This document shows, piece after piece, positions 15,841 to 24,241 of a stretch of 64,000 bases of DNA (positions are counted from its first letter, which is position 1; every line of letters begins with the position of its first letter). Below the pieces are notes generated by a model that was not told the origin of the DNA, ran no database searches, and saw only the letters and a program-made list of their open reading frames with translations. This DNA comes from Bacteroides eggerthii (GTDB lineage: Bacteria; Bacteroidota; Bacteroidia; Bacteroidales; Bacteroidaceae). The DNA lies in assembly GCF_025146565.1 (NCBI RefSeq), contig NZ_CP102258.1, forward strand, positions 1,768,001-1,832,000. The letters run 5' to 3'. Made by a program: the position numbers and the translations under genes.

Positions 15841-17106
15841 TCAGGCGGTCATACGTTTTCGGACAAGTGCGATGTTCTTATGCACAAGGTTCATAATCCG
15901 TTTATGGTATTTCGTATTTTTGTTACACAGCCCTCTCGACTGCAGCACCTTGAATGTTTCGAGGCTCAACTCTACGGTCTCGACCCTCTTGTTTTCTATC
16001 CGTGCGGAGAATACCAGCGTATTCGGCTTGAGGTAATACTCGCACTGTCCTACGCAGTGATGCAACGCATTGCCCTCGTCGTAGTAGGCTTCCACGCTGT
16101 CCAGCACACGGACGACTATCGTCCCGTCCGTGAACTCCAGACCGAAGAACTTGCCTTTCAACTCCCTGAAACGTGCCTCGTTTTCCCTTGCCCGTTTCAT
16201 CTGCTCCATGCGTTTTTTCTGCTCTTGGAGAATACGCACCTTGTTCTGGTACTTGTCGTGTTCGGCTTTCAAATCGGCAGGGCAAACATAGTGGGCGTTG
16301 TGCAAGTCTTTGCCGCACCTGTCGAGCATACGGAGATAATCTGTCCATATTCCCATGTCTTTTATCCGATACTTCTGGCGTAACACGATTTTGTAGGACG
16401 GCCAACAGAAATCCAAATCCTGCGGGTGGTCTATAAAATACTTGAGGTCGCGTTTGCGTCCGCTTTTGAGTATCGTTTCCACACGGCTGTCAGACAGCAG
16501 AGCTTTCATCAGCTTTTGCGGGGCGATGTCGGCGAACGAACCTTTCAAACCATTGCGTCGTAATTTCGGAATAGATGTATATCTCGGATAAACGTAACAA
16601 TCCGCAATATATTTATAAACATAGTTGTCGTTCCGCAGTTCCAATCCCGACCCGTACAGAAAACAATCCAAGTAACGTCCCATTGCCCGTTGTAAGGCCG
16701 TCAGAGCAGTTTTACCGTTCTCGTCCAACCAATACCTGGCCACTTCGCACACGTCCGTCCGAGCTTTCCGGCTCTTGTGATAATAAACGGTCATTCTGAA
16801 AATCCGCTGTACCTGAAATCCGTCCTGTGTGGTGATGACGGAAAAATAACTTTTCTCGTCCGTCTTGCGGCAAAGCGTGTCTTTGAGCGTCAGTTTGGCA
16901 TGGCAGTTCGGACAATGGCAATGTTTAGTTTTCGTCTCGTTCCACCGATACCCGCAATCGAGGCAGGTCGTTTGTCCGCTGGGCGTGCGAAAAGCGTAAT
17001 GTCCGACGGTATGACGGAACGCCCATTCTGTTTGCTTCTCCGTGATAGGCAGTAACCGCCTGTTGGCGGCTACTACCTTATGTTGGAATTTCGTTCGTGC
17101 TTTCAT
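15841..17106 (-). CDS. PcfJ-family protein (copy 1)
   Basis: A 421-residue protein. At residues 48-75 is a zinc-ribbon-like set (CLDCG ... CHCPNC). The PcfJ-type core is in the C-terminal half (GKDLHNAHYVCPADLKAEHD, a coiled Lys/Glu-rich helix, GLEFTDGTIVVRVLDS, EGNALHHCVGQCEYY, and a C-terminal KNTKYHKRI). The family is named after PcfJ of the enterococcal plasmid pCF10. It is widespread in mobile elements next to PcfK, and its biochemical role is not established. It is two bases downstream of PcfK. A second diverged copy lies at 33.9 kb. Confidence 0.8.
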   Translation of the reverse strand: MKARTKFQHKVVAANRRLLPITEKQTEWAFRHTVGHYAFRTPSGQTTCLDCGYRWNETKTKHCHCPNCHAKLTLKDTLCRKTDEKSYFSVITTQDGFQVQRIFRMTVYYHKSRKARTDVCEVARYWLDENGKTALTALQRAMGRYLDCFLYGSGLELRNDNYVYKYIADCYVYPRYTSIPKLRRNGLKGSFADIAPQKLMKALLSDSRVETILKSGRKRDLKYFIDHPQDLDFCWPSYKIVLRQKYRIKDMGIWTDYLRMLDRCGKDLHNAHYVCPADLKAEHDKYQNKVRILQEQKKRMEQMKRARENEARFRELKGKFFGLEFTDGTIVVRVLDSVEAYYDEGNALHHCVGQCEYYLKPNTLVFSARIENKRVETVELSLETFKVLQSRGLCNKNTKYHKRIMNLVHKNIALVRKRMTA

Positions 17107-17108
17107 GG

Positions 17109-17534
17109 TCAGAAATCGAAAAGTGAAAGTTCTGTTTGGTTGCTCTGTGCGGCTTTGGCAGTCGGCTTCGGCTTGCTGTGGCGTTGCTGTATCTTGCGCA
17201 TTTCTTCCTCCTGATAGGCTTTCAGCGCCTCCTTTCGTGCCTGTGCCTTTTCTTCTTCGGTCAGTTCTACTTTGTGGTTGACCACGACACCGCAGCTAAT
17301 GGGGTTTCCTACGTCGATGTTGTCTTCATCATAGTAATGAATGGCGAGCGACCACACCTCGTCGTCAGTCATTCCGCAACAGCCGCTTGCCTTTACTTGA
17401 TTGAGAATAAACGTGATACAATCGTCCAAGTTCTTGTTTTCTTTGGCATAGGAGACAGCAAAAAGTTCGTCTGTCTGCGCCCTGCCGTCCAAGTATTCCT
17501 TGATAGTCTGTTTGAAATGTTCCGTACCTTTCAT
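17109..17534 (-). CDS. PcfK-family protein (copy 1)
   Basis: A 141-residue protein. The conserved N-terminal part (MKGTEHFKQTIKEYLDGRAQ...DDCITFILNQVKASGCCGMTDDEVWSLAIHYYDED) is typical of PcfK-like proteins. It is followed by a Glu/Lys-rich helix (VELTEEEKAQARKEALKAYQ) and a flexible tail ending ELSLFDF. It is always coupled to PcfJ; here the genes are two bases apart. A partner or regulator of PcfJ in conjugation is inferred. Confidence 0.8.
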   Translation of the reverse strand: MKGTEHFKQTIKEYLDGRAQTDELFAVSYAKENKNLDDCITFILNQVKASGCCGMTDDEVWSLAIHYYDEDNIDVGNPISCGVVVNHKVELTEEEKAQARKEALKAYQEEEMRKIQQRHSKPKPTAKAAQSNQTELSLFDF

Positions 17535-17551
17535 CGTTTTGCATTTTGAGG

Positions 17552-18037
17552 TTAAAAATGATAGTCGATAACACCGCCGATATAGAGTAGCGTGCCGGGT
17601 TCAAATTCGCATACCTGCCGCAGGAACTCGTAGGATTGCTCGGCGTGGGATTGCAATCCCTCTTCGTCCATGTAGAACCAGTAGGCGGTATCGAGCGGGT
17701 TTTTCAGAAATTTTTCAAGCTGATAGACCGGGCCAATCCATTCCTGTACGCTTTCGGGGGTAATGGCTTCCGCCCTGCTTCGAATGTCTGCGACAAACTC
17801 TTCTCTCCATTGTGCCGCACCGCCATTGTAGCGTATGGTATCGTCGGAAACAAGTTCGAACATGCCTTTGGGCAGAATGTTGTTTACCAAGTTGTCGATA
17901 TGGTACTGGCGTTCTTCGTCGTCAATCTCGGCACAATAATCGAAAAAGCTGTCATCGCCTTGCATGAGGGTGTCCTCGTTCATGTAGTCGTCCTTGTCCA
18001 CTCGTGTTCGAGTAATTTGAAAAATCTTGCTGTGCAT
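17552..18037 (-). CDS. Acidic conserved hypothetical protein, 161 aa
   Basis: From ATG 18037 (MHSKIFQITRTRVDKDDYMN) the protein is strongly acidic and soluble. It contains a YHIDNLVNNILP helix and a C-terminal CEFEPGTLLYIGGVIDYHF. The frame is open further upstream, but the earlier codons read as low-complexity Arg/Pro/Ser and lie in the conserved intergenic block, so I start at 18037. It leads the PcfK-PcfJ operon. Unrecognised family; acidic proteins of this type are sometimes DNA mimics, but nothing here shows that. Confidence 0.6.
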   Translation of the reverse strand: MHSKIFQITRTRVDKDDYMNEDTLMQGDDSFFDYCAEIDDEERQYHIDNLVNNILPKGMFELVSDDTIRYNGGAAQWREEFVADIRSRAEAITPESVQEWIGPVYQLEKFLKNPLDTAYWFYMDEEGLQSHAEQSYEFLRQVCEFEPGTLLYIGGVIDYHF

Positions 18038-18490
18038 AACCTTGAATTTTAATTTGTTGAACTTGCTTTTCTTTTCCCTCCCTTCGGAAGCCTTTCGGCT
18101 TTCCTTGCCGGGAGAGATTTTACATGCAAGCCAGACAGCGGGGAAAGGACGGAAAGGCAAGCAAACGGCCGGGAATTTCACGGAATACCCAACCCGACAG
18201 GCACGGCATGTCGGGGAACTGAAAGGCCATCTTTGATTTGCGGAAGGCTGCCGGGCAAATTCAAGAGCCGTTAGCACAGTGGTGCTTGACGCCGGACGAC
18301 CGCTGTACCTTTGCATGGGAAAATCTAACCGGCGAGGGAGCGACGACAGGATAGTAAGAGGAATGTAATATGGTTAGAATAACCACATAAAAAAGTGGCA
18401 AATTGTTTGTGAATTGATATAACCCTGTTATTGTTAAATTCTGCGTACCATTTTGTTGTATGGTAATAAAGTAGTATTTGCATAAAATTA
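18038..18490. other. Intergenic region upstream of the PcfK operon, with a + strand promoter
   Basis: It holds GC-rich dyads (about 18060-18110: TTCGGAAG, GCCTTTCGGC) and the + strand promoter at 18306. The layout is the same as at 15.4-15.62 and 36.9-37.09 kb: a minus-strand operon start, about 200-270 bases of structured non-coding DNA, then a TACCTTTG promoter facing away. Confidence 0.5.
18306..18313 (+). promoter_or_regulatory. Promoter -7 box TACCTTTG with TTG 17 bases upstream
   Basis: TTG at 18286-18288, 17 bases, then TACCTTTG. It faces the small gene at 18491 and the GNAT remnant, so it may be their promoter with a leader of about 170 bases. Confidence 0.5.
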
Positions 18491-18664
18491 ATGATTATGG
18501 TTATAACGATTAAGAATATTCCGGTTTTGGAAGGTGCTACGGCAGAAGATTTCGTGCGTAATGCAGAAAAGAATGCCGTAAAGGTAACTCCACAGTTGTC
18601 CGTGGCGGCCAAGAAACGGCTACAAAAGGTATTGGAGAAATCCCGTTCATTCCGATTCAACTAA
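18491..18664 (+). CDS. Small basic protein preceding a GNAT remnant (possible antitoxin-type partner)
   Basis: A 57-residue ORF (MIMVITIKNIPVLEGATAED... ending SRSFRFN), rich in Lys and Ala, with a helix in the second half. It is two bases upstream of the possible GNAT start at 18667. Small protein + acetyltransferase pairs in this arrangement can be toxin-antitoxin systems, but I see no ribbon-helix-helix motif, so that reading is speculative. A start at 18497 (third codon) is equally possible. Confidence 0.45.
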   Translation: MIMVITIKNIPVLEGATAEDFVRNAEKNAVKVTPQLSVAAKKRLQKVLEKSRSFRFN

Positions 18665-18666
18665 CA

Positions 18667-19205
18667 ATGGACGGGATTTCTTTATACGATGATTGCGTCA
18701 TGCCTGCCTATATAGGGAAGTGCGGGAAAAGTGTCTCCCTTTCACTTGCGGCGAGGATGATCTTGATGATTTTTTCCTTCATGATGCCGATTTATATGCG
18801 GATGAACTTTTAGGGAAAACTTATTGTTGGGTGACGACTGAATTTCCGCACCGTATTGTAGCGTTGTTTACCTTGGCTAATGACAGCATCAAGACCAAAT
18901 TAATCTCTTCCAATGACAAAAATCGTTTGTAACGTAATATCGTAAACCCAAAACGTGGGCGTAGCTACCCGGCTGTACTGATAGGAAGACTGGGGGTAAA
19001 CCGGGAATATCAGGGCACACCGAGCCATGTAGGACAGCAACTGATGACCTTTATAAAAGACTGGTTCCGTCACGAGGACAATAAAACGGGATGCCGCTTT
19101 ATCGTAGTGGATGCGTACAACGAGGAAAGGGTGCTTAAGTATTACGACAAAAACGGCTTTCTTCCTCTATACAAGACAGAAGAGATAGAAAAGCAATATT
19201 TATGA
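18667..19205 (+). pseudogene. GNAT acetyltransferase, broken
   Basis: From about 18693 the frame gives a recognisable N-acetyltransferase (CLPFTCGEDDLDDFF, LLGKTYCWVT, IVALFTLANDSIK). It is interrupted at 18930 by TAA after DKNRL, then continues in the same frame (RNIVNPKRGRSYPAVLIGRLGV, a TGCRFIVVDAYNEE strand, YYDKNGFLPLY) to a stop at 19203. CAA to TAA is the simplest lesion. The first 25 bases (ATG 18667) are in another frame, so a second lesion near the start is likely. The product is probably inactive. Confidence 0.75.
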
Positions 19206-19275
19206 CATTCCACAAGACGCACCTTTGAAAACGCGCTTGCCATATAAAGGACTGATATAACTTGAATTTGACAGA

Positions 19276-19310
19276 AACGGTCTCGGAATAATCATTCGAG
19301 GCCGTTTTTT
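19276..19310 (+). terminator. Rho-independent terminator
   Basis: The stem AACGGTCTCG with CGAGGCCGTT (one G-T pair) and an 11-base loop is followed by a T run. It lies 70 bases after the GNAT remnant and would close that transcript. Confidence 0.8.
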
Positions 19311-19772
19311 ATGTGCATATTATGCAGTCGCCAAATGCGGTCATAAGGTTCAAGTTATATAATTTACTGAATAGCAATTTCTTTTCTAATCAGGAAAAGA
19401 GTTTATTGATAGTTTTTTCGTATATTTGATGCAGTTAGAATATATTTAACTGGCTATTAGTAGATTGGGAAGAACTCACACGAGAACGGGCAACGGATAA
19501 GAAATTGGAAAGTGTTTAGAACCACTATATTTCTCAATACTGTCAAATAACTCTTAATCTGAGGCAAAAATAAGTAATTCAAACGGAAGAACCAAGAGTA
19601 CAAGCGGTAAAAACGAAAAAAAGTAATTACTTCATGAAAGACTTAATCGGAACTATTCGAGGAAAGGGTATTAGAGGGAGAATAGGAGGTAAGTAACTGT
19701 AAATGAGTGTGATTATCGCTATATTTCGGTGGTTTGCACAGAGGGGTAAATTAGAATTTCAGAACTACTGTT
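19311..19772. other. Intergenic region with an orphan promoter
   Basis: No gene longer than about 25 codons. It holds the promoter-like TATATTTG at 19421 and a short frame reading NWLLVDWEELTRERATDK at about 19448, which looks like a gene remnant. It is probably the scar of a deleted gene between the GNAT and DJ-1 remnants. Confidence 0.4.
19421..19428 (+). promoter_or_regulatory. Orphan -7 box TATATTTG
   Basis: TTCGTATATTTG on the + strand is the same 12 bases as the promoter at 59.56 kb, but nothing coding follows here. The -33 element is weak (TTG at 19406). Confidence 0.35.
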
Positions 19773-20362
19773 TTATCTCACACACCCGTTTTTGTAGAAA
19801 TCATACCATTTGTCAATCTGCTCGGGGTTGTCGGCTCCCAGTAACAGAAGCATCTCACGGGTAAATTCCAAGTGTCCTACACCGTTTGCCGTAACGATGT
19901 TCTTATCACTGACAGCTTGTGCTTCCACATAATTTTCTACGTTAGTATAAACTGTACACCCCATTTTTTGAGTTGGTCAATACCGTTGCCCGTATGCTTT
20001 ACATGGTTCAGAAAACCGTGCGAACACAAGAACGAAGCACCGTTGCATATCGCCCCGACGATTTTGTCTTTATCCAAAGCCTCTTTTACCAATGGGGCGA
20101 CAAGTTCCGCTTCGGGAGAATCCCAACGGTTGCCGCCGATAAGCACCAAGGCTGCATAGTCTTTCGGCATATTCTCAAAAGAATAATCGGGCAAAGTTCT
20201 GAAACCGCCGATAGGACGGACAGTGTCCAATGTCGGTGCAACGGTATGCACTTCGTACTTGATTTCACCATCCGGTATCACGGCCACATGAAGGGCCGTG
20301 GAGAGAAAAGCCCCCCAGTCTGCGTACCCATTTAACAAGACAAATAAAACTTTCTGTTTCAT
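19773..20362 (-). pseudogene. DJ-1/PfpI-family protein, frameshifted
   Basis: The 5' part (20362 to about 19950) is a good DJ-1/PfpI start (MKQKVLFVLLNGYADWG, LVLIGGNRWD, IVGAICNGASFLCSHGFLN, with the nucleophile elbow Cys in AICNGA). After QLKKWG the frame ends early. The rest continues in another frame (GCTVYTNVENYVEAQ... EFTREMLLLLGAD... WYDFYKNG) to 19773. Restoring one G in the GGGG run at about 19963 rejoins them. Family members are glutamine-amidotransferase-like stress proteins of about 195 residues. Confidence 0.8.
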
Positions 20363-20378
20363 TGATGTATCTATCTTC

Positions 20379-20993
20379 TTAGTTTAATAACTTCGCCGCA
20401 AGTTTGTAGGTAAAGAGAATTCGGGGATTGGACAACTCCCATCGCTGAACCTCATCCCGTATCAATTCTGCGTGCTCCTTGCTTATGTCTCTCAAGGCAT
20501 TTCCCACGGATTTCCTTAAATACTTGCTTTCATGTGCCTTGTGCTTACAGATCAACGCAATGGCAATTGACGGATTCTCCTTGAAGAACGGACGAGTTGT
20601 CCAAATCCTCAACCCTTCAGTTACGGCACGGATAACATTCGGATTGTCGTCATTCAGCCACTCTTCGATGAGCGGTAAAGACGCTTCATATCCTCTATAC
20701 TTGCAAACTTCATCGAAAGCCATTGCAAGCATTTCCTGTACACGCCAATTCTTGTCTATACTGACCGTCTCTTTCAGAAAACAAAGAGCATTATTATTCT
20801 CTGTTGCCAATCTACCCAATAGCGTTGTCGCCAGCATCCTGAATTGGTAGGCTTCATGCCTGAACAGTTCGAGGGCAAGTTCAAAAAATTGTTTCCTCGG
20901 GTATGCGGAAAGGATTTCATTAGCCCCATCAAGGATGTGGTGAAAACCATGCTCTATTTGCCGTATCTTGTTTAATAAGTTATCGATATTCAT
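20379..20993 (-). CDS. HEAT-repeat DNA alkylation repair-like protein
   Basis: A 204-residue all-helical protein with HEAT-like repeats (FELALELFRHEAYQFRMLATTLLGRLA, IEEWLNDDNPNVIRAVTEGLRIW, SKYLRKSVGNALRDISKEH). The order resembles the AlkD/DNA-alkylation-repair HEAT fold, at the usual length or slightly shorter. Base-excision activity is not shown by any motif I can check. It is intact in a neighbourhood where half the genes are broken. It lies 16 bases upstream of the DJ-1 remnant and 19 bases downstream of the GyrI-like gene, on the same strand. Confidence 0.65.
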   Translation of the reverse strand: MNIDNLLNKIRQIEHGFHHILDGANEILSAYPRKQFFELALELFRHEAYQFRMLATTLLGRLATENNNALCFLKETVSIDKNWRVQEMLAMAFDEVCKYRGYEASLPLIEEWLNDDNPNVIRAVTEGLRIWTTRPFFKENPSIAIALICKHKAHESKYLRKSVGNALRDISKEHAELIRDEVQRWELSNPRILFTYKLAAKLLN

Positions 20994-21012
20994 TTGTTGA
21001 GTGTAAAATTCT

Positions 21013-21651
21013 TCATTCTTCCATTTTTCTTATCGGGTGCCGGATCACAGTCCTTCGCTTTTCGGGAGCGACTTTCCGGGCGTCACTGAGATAGATTTCA
21101 TGATGCATGCGCTTATCCGTAATGTCGAGGACGTAGCCCCGGCTCTTCATGTATTCGTGCATAAGTGCGACAGTAACCGGCTCGTCATCATAAGAACCGA
21201 CATGCATGCATTGGACGCATAAGCCCTCATCACAGGAGAGAAACTCAACCTTGGCAAAATCGGTTTTCTTTTTCTTCGTTGCTTCCCGGATTGCCCACTC
21301 GAAATCTGCTTTTGTCACAAAGTCCGGAAGACGGATGACCGATATCCACTTGAAGCTTTCCTTTCGGGCATAGTCGATCCCTTTTACGCCATCCTGCCAC
21401 CAGAAGCCTTCGAGCGGCGGCACGACATAATCGAAATACCCTTCGATCCGATGATCGCCTTTTTGGCTCATTTTGATGGTAAACGCGATTCCATACAAAA
21501 GCCCGATCGACTGTTTGTATTCTCCCTCCTCTGCATTCGGGTCTCCCTGTCCTCGAACGGCTATGTAGTTCATGCTTGGCACGGTAATGATACCGGGCTT
21601 GCTGGGGGGCATATAGAATTCCCTGTATTCTTTTTTGTAGTCAAAAGCCAT
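21013..21651 (-). CDS. GyrI-like small-molecule-binding protein
   Basis: A 212-residue protein of the GyrI/AraC-effector-binding type: MAFDYKKEYREFYMPPSKPG, then ITVPSMNYIAVRGQGDPN, SIGLLYGIAFTIKM, a WWQDG loop, KWISVIRLPDFV, and a C-terminal HEIYLSDARKV-type end. There is no DNA-binding domain. These domains bind hydrophobic or cationic compounds, often as drug or stress sensors. It is intact and co-directional with the HEAT and DfsB-like genes. Confidence 0.75.
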   Translation of the reverse strand: MAFDYKKEYREFYMPPSKPGIITVPSMNYIAVRGQGDPNAEEGEYKQSIGLLYGIAFTIKMSQKGDHRIEGYFDYVVPPLEGFWWQDGVKGIDYARKESFKWISVIRLPDFVTKADFEWAIREATKKKKTDFAKVEFLSCDEGLCVQCMHVGSYDDEPVTVALMHEYMKSRGYVLDITDKRMHHEIYLSDARKVAPEKRRTVIRHPIRKMEE

Positions 21652-21672
21652 TGGTTTATTCCTCCATCTTAT

Positions 21673-22224
21673 CTATTTGTTGCTTGTTTTGATATGCATC
21701 CTTATCTTCCTCATCGCCCAGTCGTAATGGCTTGCCGTTGTCGAAACACAGTAAGCACCGAGTGTGGAAGTGGAAGTGGAAGTGCCAGGCCAATCGAACG
21801 CCCCCTTGACAAAGAGTTCATCGTTGGAGAATTGCCCTATCAGAGTCATTACCTCCTTGTGACTCTCTTTTAAGTTCGCTTTTGCTTGTGTCAATGGCGT
21901 GCTTTGATGCTTCTTCCAAAACTCCACGTTCATTGCCGGGTATGTGTTCCAGTTGTACGGTTCGGGCAGGACGGTTTTGTACCCGCCGTCAAGCTTGGCT
22001 TTTATCCACCTTAGTAGCAGTTGATGCCACTCGTACAGATATACAAGCACATCACGCAGGTTCCTGTCCCTGCTCCAATGTGTTTCTTTCCCGGCCGTTG
22101 CCATTTCGTCGGCAAAGGCTGCCTTCTGCCGTTCTTCGCTCATACTGTCGATGAGTTTCCACATCTTGTCGAATTGTCCGTTGGCAGATGTTATCAAATC
22201 CCCTTTTGTCGTTGCTCTTGCCAT
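21673..22224 (-). CDS. ClbS/DfsB-family four-helix protein
   Basis: A 183-residue protein. MARATTKGDLITSANGQFDKMWKLID, HWSRDRNLRDVLVYLYEWHQLLL, a YNWNTYPAMN loop and a C-terminal CVSTTASHYDWAMRKIR match the ClbS/DfsB (DinB-like) family. The member ClbS protects against colibactin by acting on the electrophile. The actual substrate here is unknown. The frame is intact, with a small Ser/Thr repeat (TSTSTST) before the last helix. It neighbours other detoxification-type genes. Confidence 0.75.
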   Translation of the reverse strand: MARATTKGDLITSANGQFDKMWKLIDSMSEERQKAAFADEMATAGKETHWSRDRNLRDVLVYLYEWHQLLLRWIKAKLDGGYKTVLPEPYNWNTYPAMNVEFWKKHQSTPLTQAKANLKESHKEVMTLIGQFSNDELFVKGAFDWPGTSTSTSTLGAYCVSTTASHYDWAMRKIRMHIKTSNK

Positions 22225-22232
22225 AGTCGTTA

Positions 22233-22592
22233 TTATTTATCATAGAGTTCCTTGCTAAAACTCCGGCAATGCCCGTTGGGGGCTTCAAAAGTCAGCAATT
22301 CGCCGTATAGCTCTTCTCTGATGTTGCCGATGATCTTCACATTTTTGCTTCTCAACTCATCCCGGACAAGTTCGATATCCTCCGCCTCCAACATAATCCT
22401 TGTCTTGCCGGCAACAACTTCACCTTTTCTCTCCGGTTCTTTTCAGGATGGCAAACGATGTCTCGCCCAAATCGAACTCTATCCGGTCGCCATCAATGGC
22501 TTTTATCTCAAACCCTATATTGCGATAGAATTTTTTCGACCGTTGCAAATCACTGACATAAATCCAACAGGCATATATTTTTTAATCTTCAT
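22233..22592 (-). pseudogene. VOC/glyoxalase-like protein, two frameshifts
   Basis: Three frames must be joined. The ATG at 22592 starts MKIKKY, after which an extra TA shifts the frame. The next section reads ACWIYVSDLQRSKKFYRN...FDLGETSFAILKRTGEK and ends at a TGA. The last section reads GEVVAGKTRIMLEAEDIEL ... LLTFEAPNGHCRSFSKELYDK. Together they make an ordinary VOC protein of about 118 residues. An intact relative lies 1.2 kb away at 23748. Confidence 0.75.
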
Positions 22593-22594
22593 TC

Positions 22595-23015
22595 TTATCG
22601 TGTTCTTTTTCCGTACTCCGTGCAAACCTTGTCGTGCAATGAGACAATGCCGCCACATTCCGTGCAGGTGTATCGAGCGGGGTGTGTTTCCATGAAATGA
22701 AATAAAATACCCCGTTTCCCTTTACAATCTCACTATTTTCGACCGGACTTTCCTTGTAACGGCTGTTGTAACTTCTTTCGAGGTTTCTTATAAGTCTACA
22801 AGGGAAGTCGCCACACTGATAGTAATAAGTAATCTCTTTCAGCAGCACGCAGTCCTTTATCCTGCCTTGCGACAATGTTCCGGTCTCCCTTTGCCTTCCC
22901 GCGTACAGCCGACGCAAGTTTTTTGCGTTTTCCGTGTATGACAATGCTTATGGCAGACCATACAGTTCATACCGCAGGGAGCGAGCATTTCTATGTCAAT
23001 GCAGTCAATTCGCAT
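22595..23015 (-). pseudogene. DUF3795 protein, two frameshifts
   Basis: The ATG at 23015 starts MRIDCIDIEMLAPCGMNC with a Cys-rich DUF3795 pattern (C-x2-C, HCHTRKTQKTCVGC), then ends at a TGA after PEHCRKAG. The next frame continues RIKDCVLLKEITYYYQCGDFPC. A third frame gives RYTCTECGGIVSLHDKVCTEYG, a terminal zinc-ribbon-like piece, ending at 22595. At least two indels are needed to restore it. Confidence 0.75.
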
Positions 23016-23076
23016 ATCTCTTTCCCCATTTATTCTATGCTGCAAAAATAATAATTTTCTTTGTACCGTCGTGCTT

Positions 23077-23541
23077 TTATTGTTCTATTAATTCCTGTAT
23101 CTCGTTAAGATGCAACTCAATATGTCCCAAATATCCATCAATCACTTGGCGAAGAGTTACAGCAATACCCTCGAAATTCTGCCATGAATTTTCAAGCTTA
23201 GTATGGTCAACCGATTTTATCACTTGAATCATGTGCAGATTGTAATACTTCTACAACTGAATCGTAATATTCCAATCAGCATTTTGATAATCCTGTAAAG
23301 CGATCCACAAGTCATTATCCTGTTGATAATCGGGAAAGTCAAGTTTATCGTTGTACTGTAATCGAACCACGCGTTGGTGATTATTTGCAGCAGAATCAAC
23401 CAAATGATCCAGTATCTGTTTGATAGTCCTGTTTTGTTTATTCCTCTTTTTTGTAATTGTATCAACTGGTAAATCAATCAATTTTTGCTCCCAAGTATCA
23501 ATATACCGTAGAATCCCATTTGTAACATTTGAAAAATCCAT
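23077..23541 (-). pseudogene. DinB-like protein with an internal stop
   Basis: The frame is intact for 154 codons except for TAG at 23251-23253. Before it: MDFSNVTNGILRYIDTWEQK ... LDHLVDSAANNHQR. After it, in the same frame: KYYNLHMIQVIKSVDHTKLE ... YLGHIELHLNEIQEL. The pattern is a DinB-type four-helix bundle with His residues spaced for metal binding. A TGG to TAG change (Trp to stop) would explain it. The break looks recent because both halves are otherwise clean. Confidence 0.75.
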
Positions 23542-23747
23542 TTTTATTATTTGTTTTATTGAGTCAAAAACAGTAAAACATTCAACTCCTCAACGTCAGG
23601 CAAATCAGATGAGTTTGTACTTTACTCTTTGCGATGATTATTAGAATCGTCTTCATCCTAATTTCGTTGCACTTCGGTTTCTTTGCATACGAGACAACAT
23701 GAGCTAGGCACAGTTTTCACCTTATATCCAATTCGCTTGATTAAAAA
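23542..23747. other. Intergenic, nothing recognised
   Basis: No gene and no strong hairpin. The block is AT-rich and lies between the DinB remnant and the VOC gene. Confidence 0.4.
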
Positions 23748-24188
23748 TCACAAATCTTTTAGCAGACCATTCTCATCGTATTCGAACATAGGCCCCCACA
23801 CCACCTCCCAATAATACCCGTCAAGATCGGAGAAGTAGGCATGATAACCGCCCCAGAAAGTTTCCGCGGGTTCTTTCGCGATTCTGCCTCCTGCTTTGCA
23901 TACTTTTTCTATAACCACATCCACCTCTTCACGTCTTTCCACATTGTAGGCGAGTGTAATTCCCGCAAAGCCCTCGGCAATTTTCGGTGGATTCGTTTCA
24001 CTGATGTCTTTGGCGAGCAGCCCCAGCGGATAAAGCTCAAACTTCGTACCTGGTGTATTGAAGAATATAACCTGTGGTTCATCTCCTTTCTCGCAGGTTT
24101 CGAAACCGAGTCCATCACGATAAAATCTTATTGCAAGGCTCATGTTGCGGACACCAAGGCAAATACAAGTAATTTTATTCATATTCAC
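23748..24188 (-). CDS. VOC-family (glyoxalase-like) protein
   Basis: A 146-residue intact VOC protein: ITCICLGVRNMSLAIRFYRDGLGFE, a FELYPLGLLAKD strand, then a second beta-alpha-beta unit with AEGFAGITLAYNV and a terminal YFSDLDGYYWEVVWGP. Members bind a metal and act in glyoxal, fosfomycin or bleomycin-type detoxification, and the substrate cannot be told from this. It is the only intact VOC gene here. The next gene, the recombinase, is 54 bases away on the same strand. Confidence 0.8.
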   Translation of the reverse strand: MNMNKITCICLGVRNMSLAIRFYRDGLGFETCEKGDEPQVIFFNTPGTKFELYPLGLLAKDISETNPPKIAEGFAGITLAYNVERREEVDVVIEKVCKAGGRIAKEPAETFWGGYHAYFSDLDGYYWEVVWGPMFEYDENGLLKDL

Positions 24189-24241
24189 ATGATATTTTAG
24201 TTATTGTGTGTCGAATCTATACTCCTGGAGTTAACAGTATT

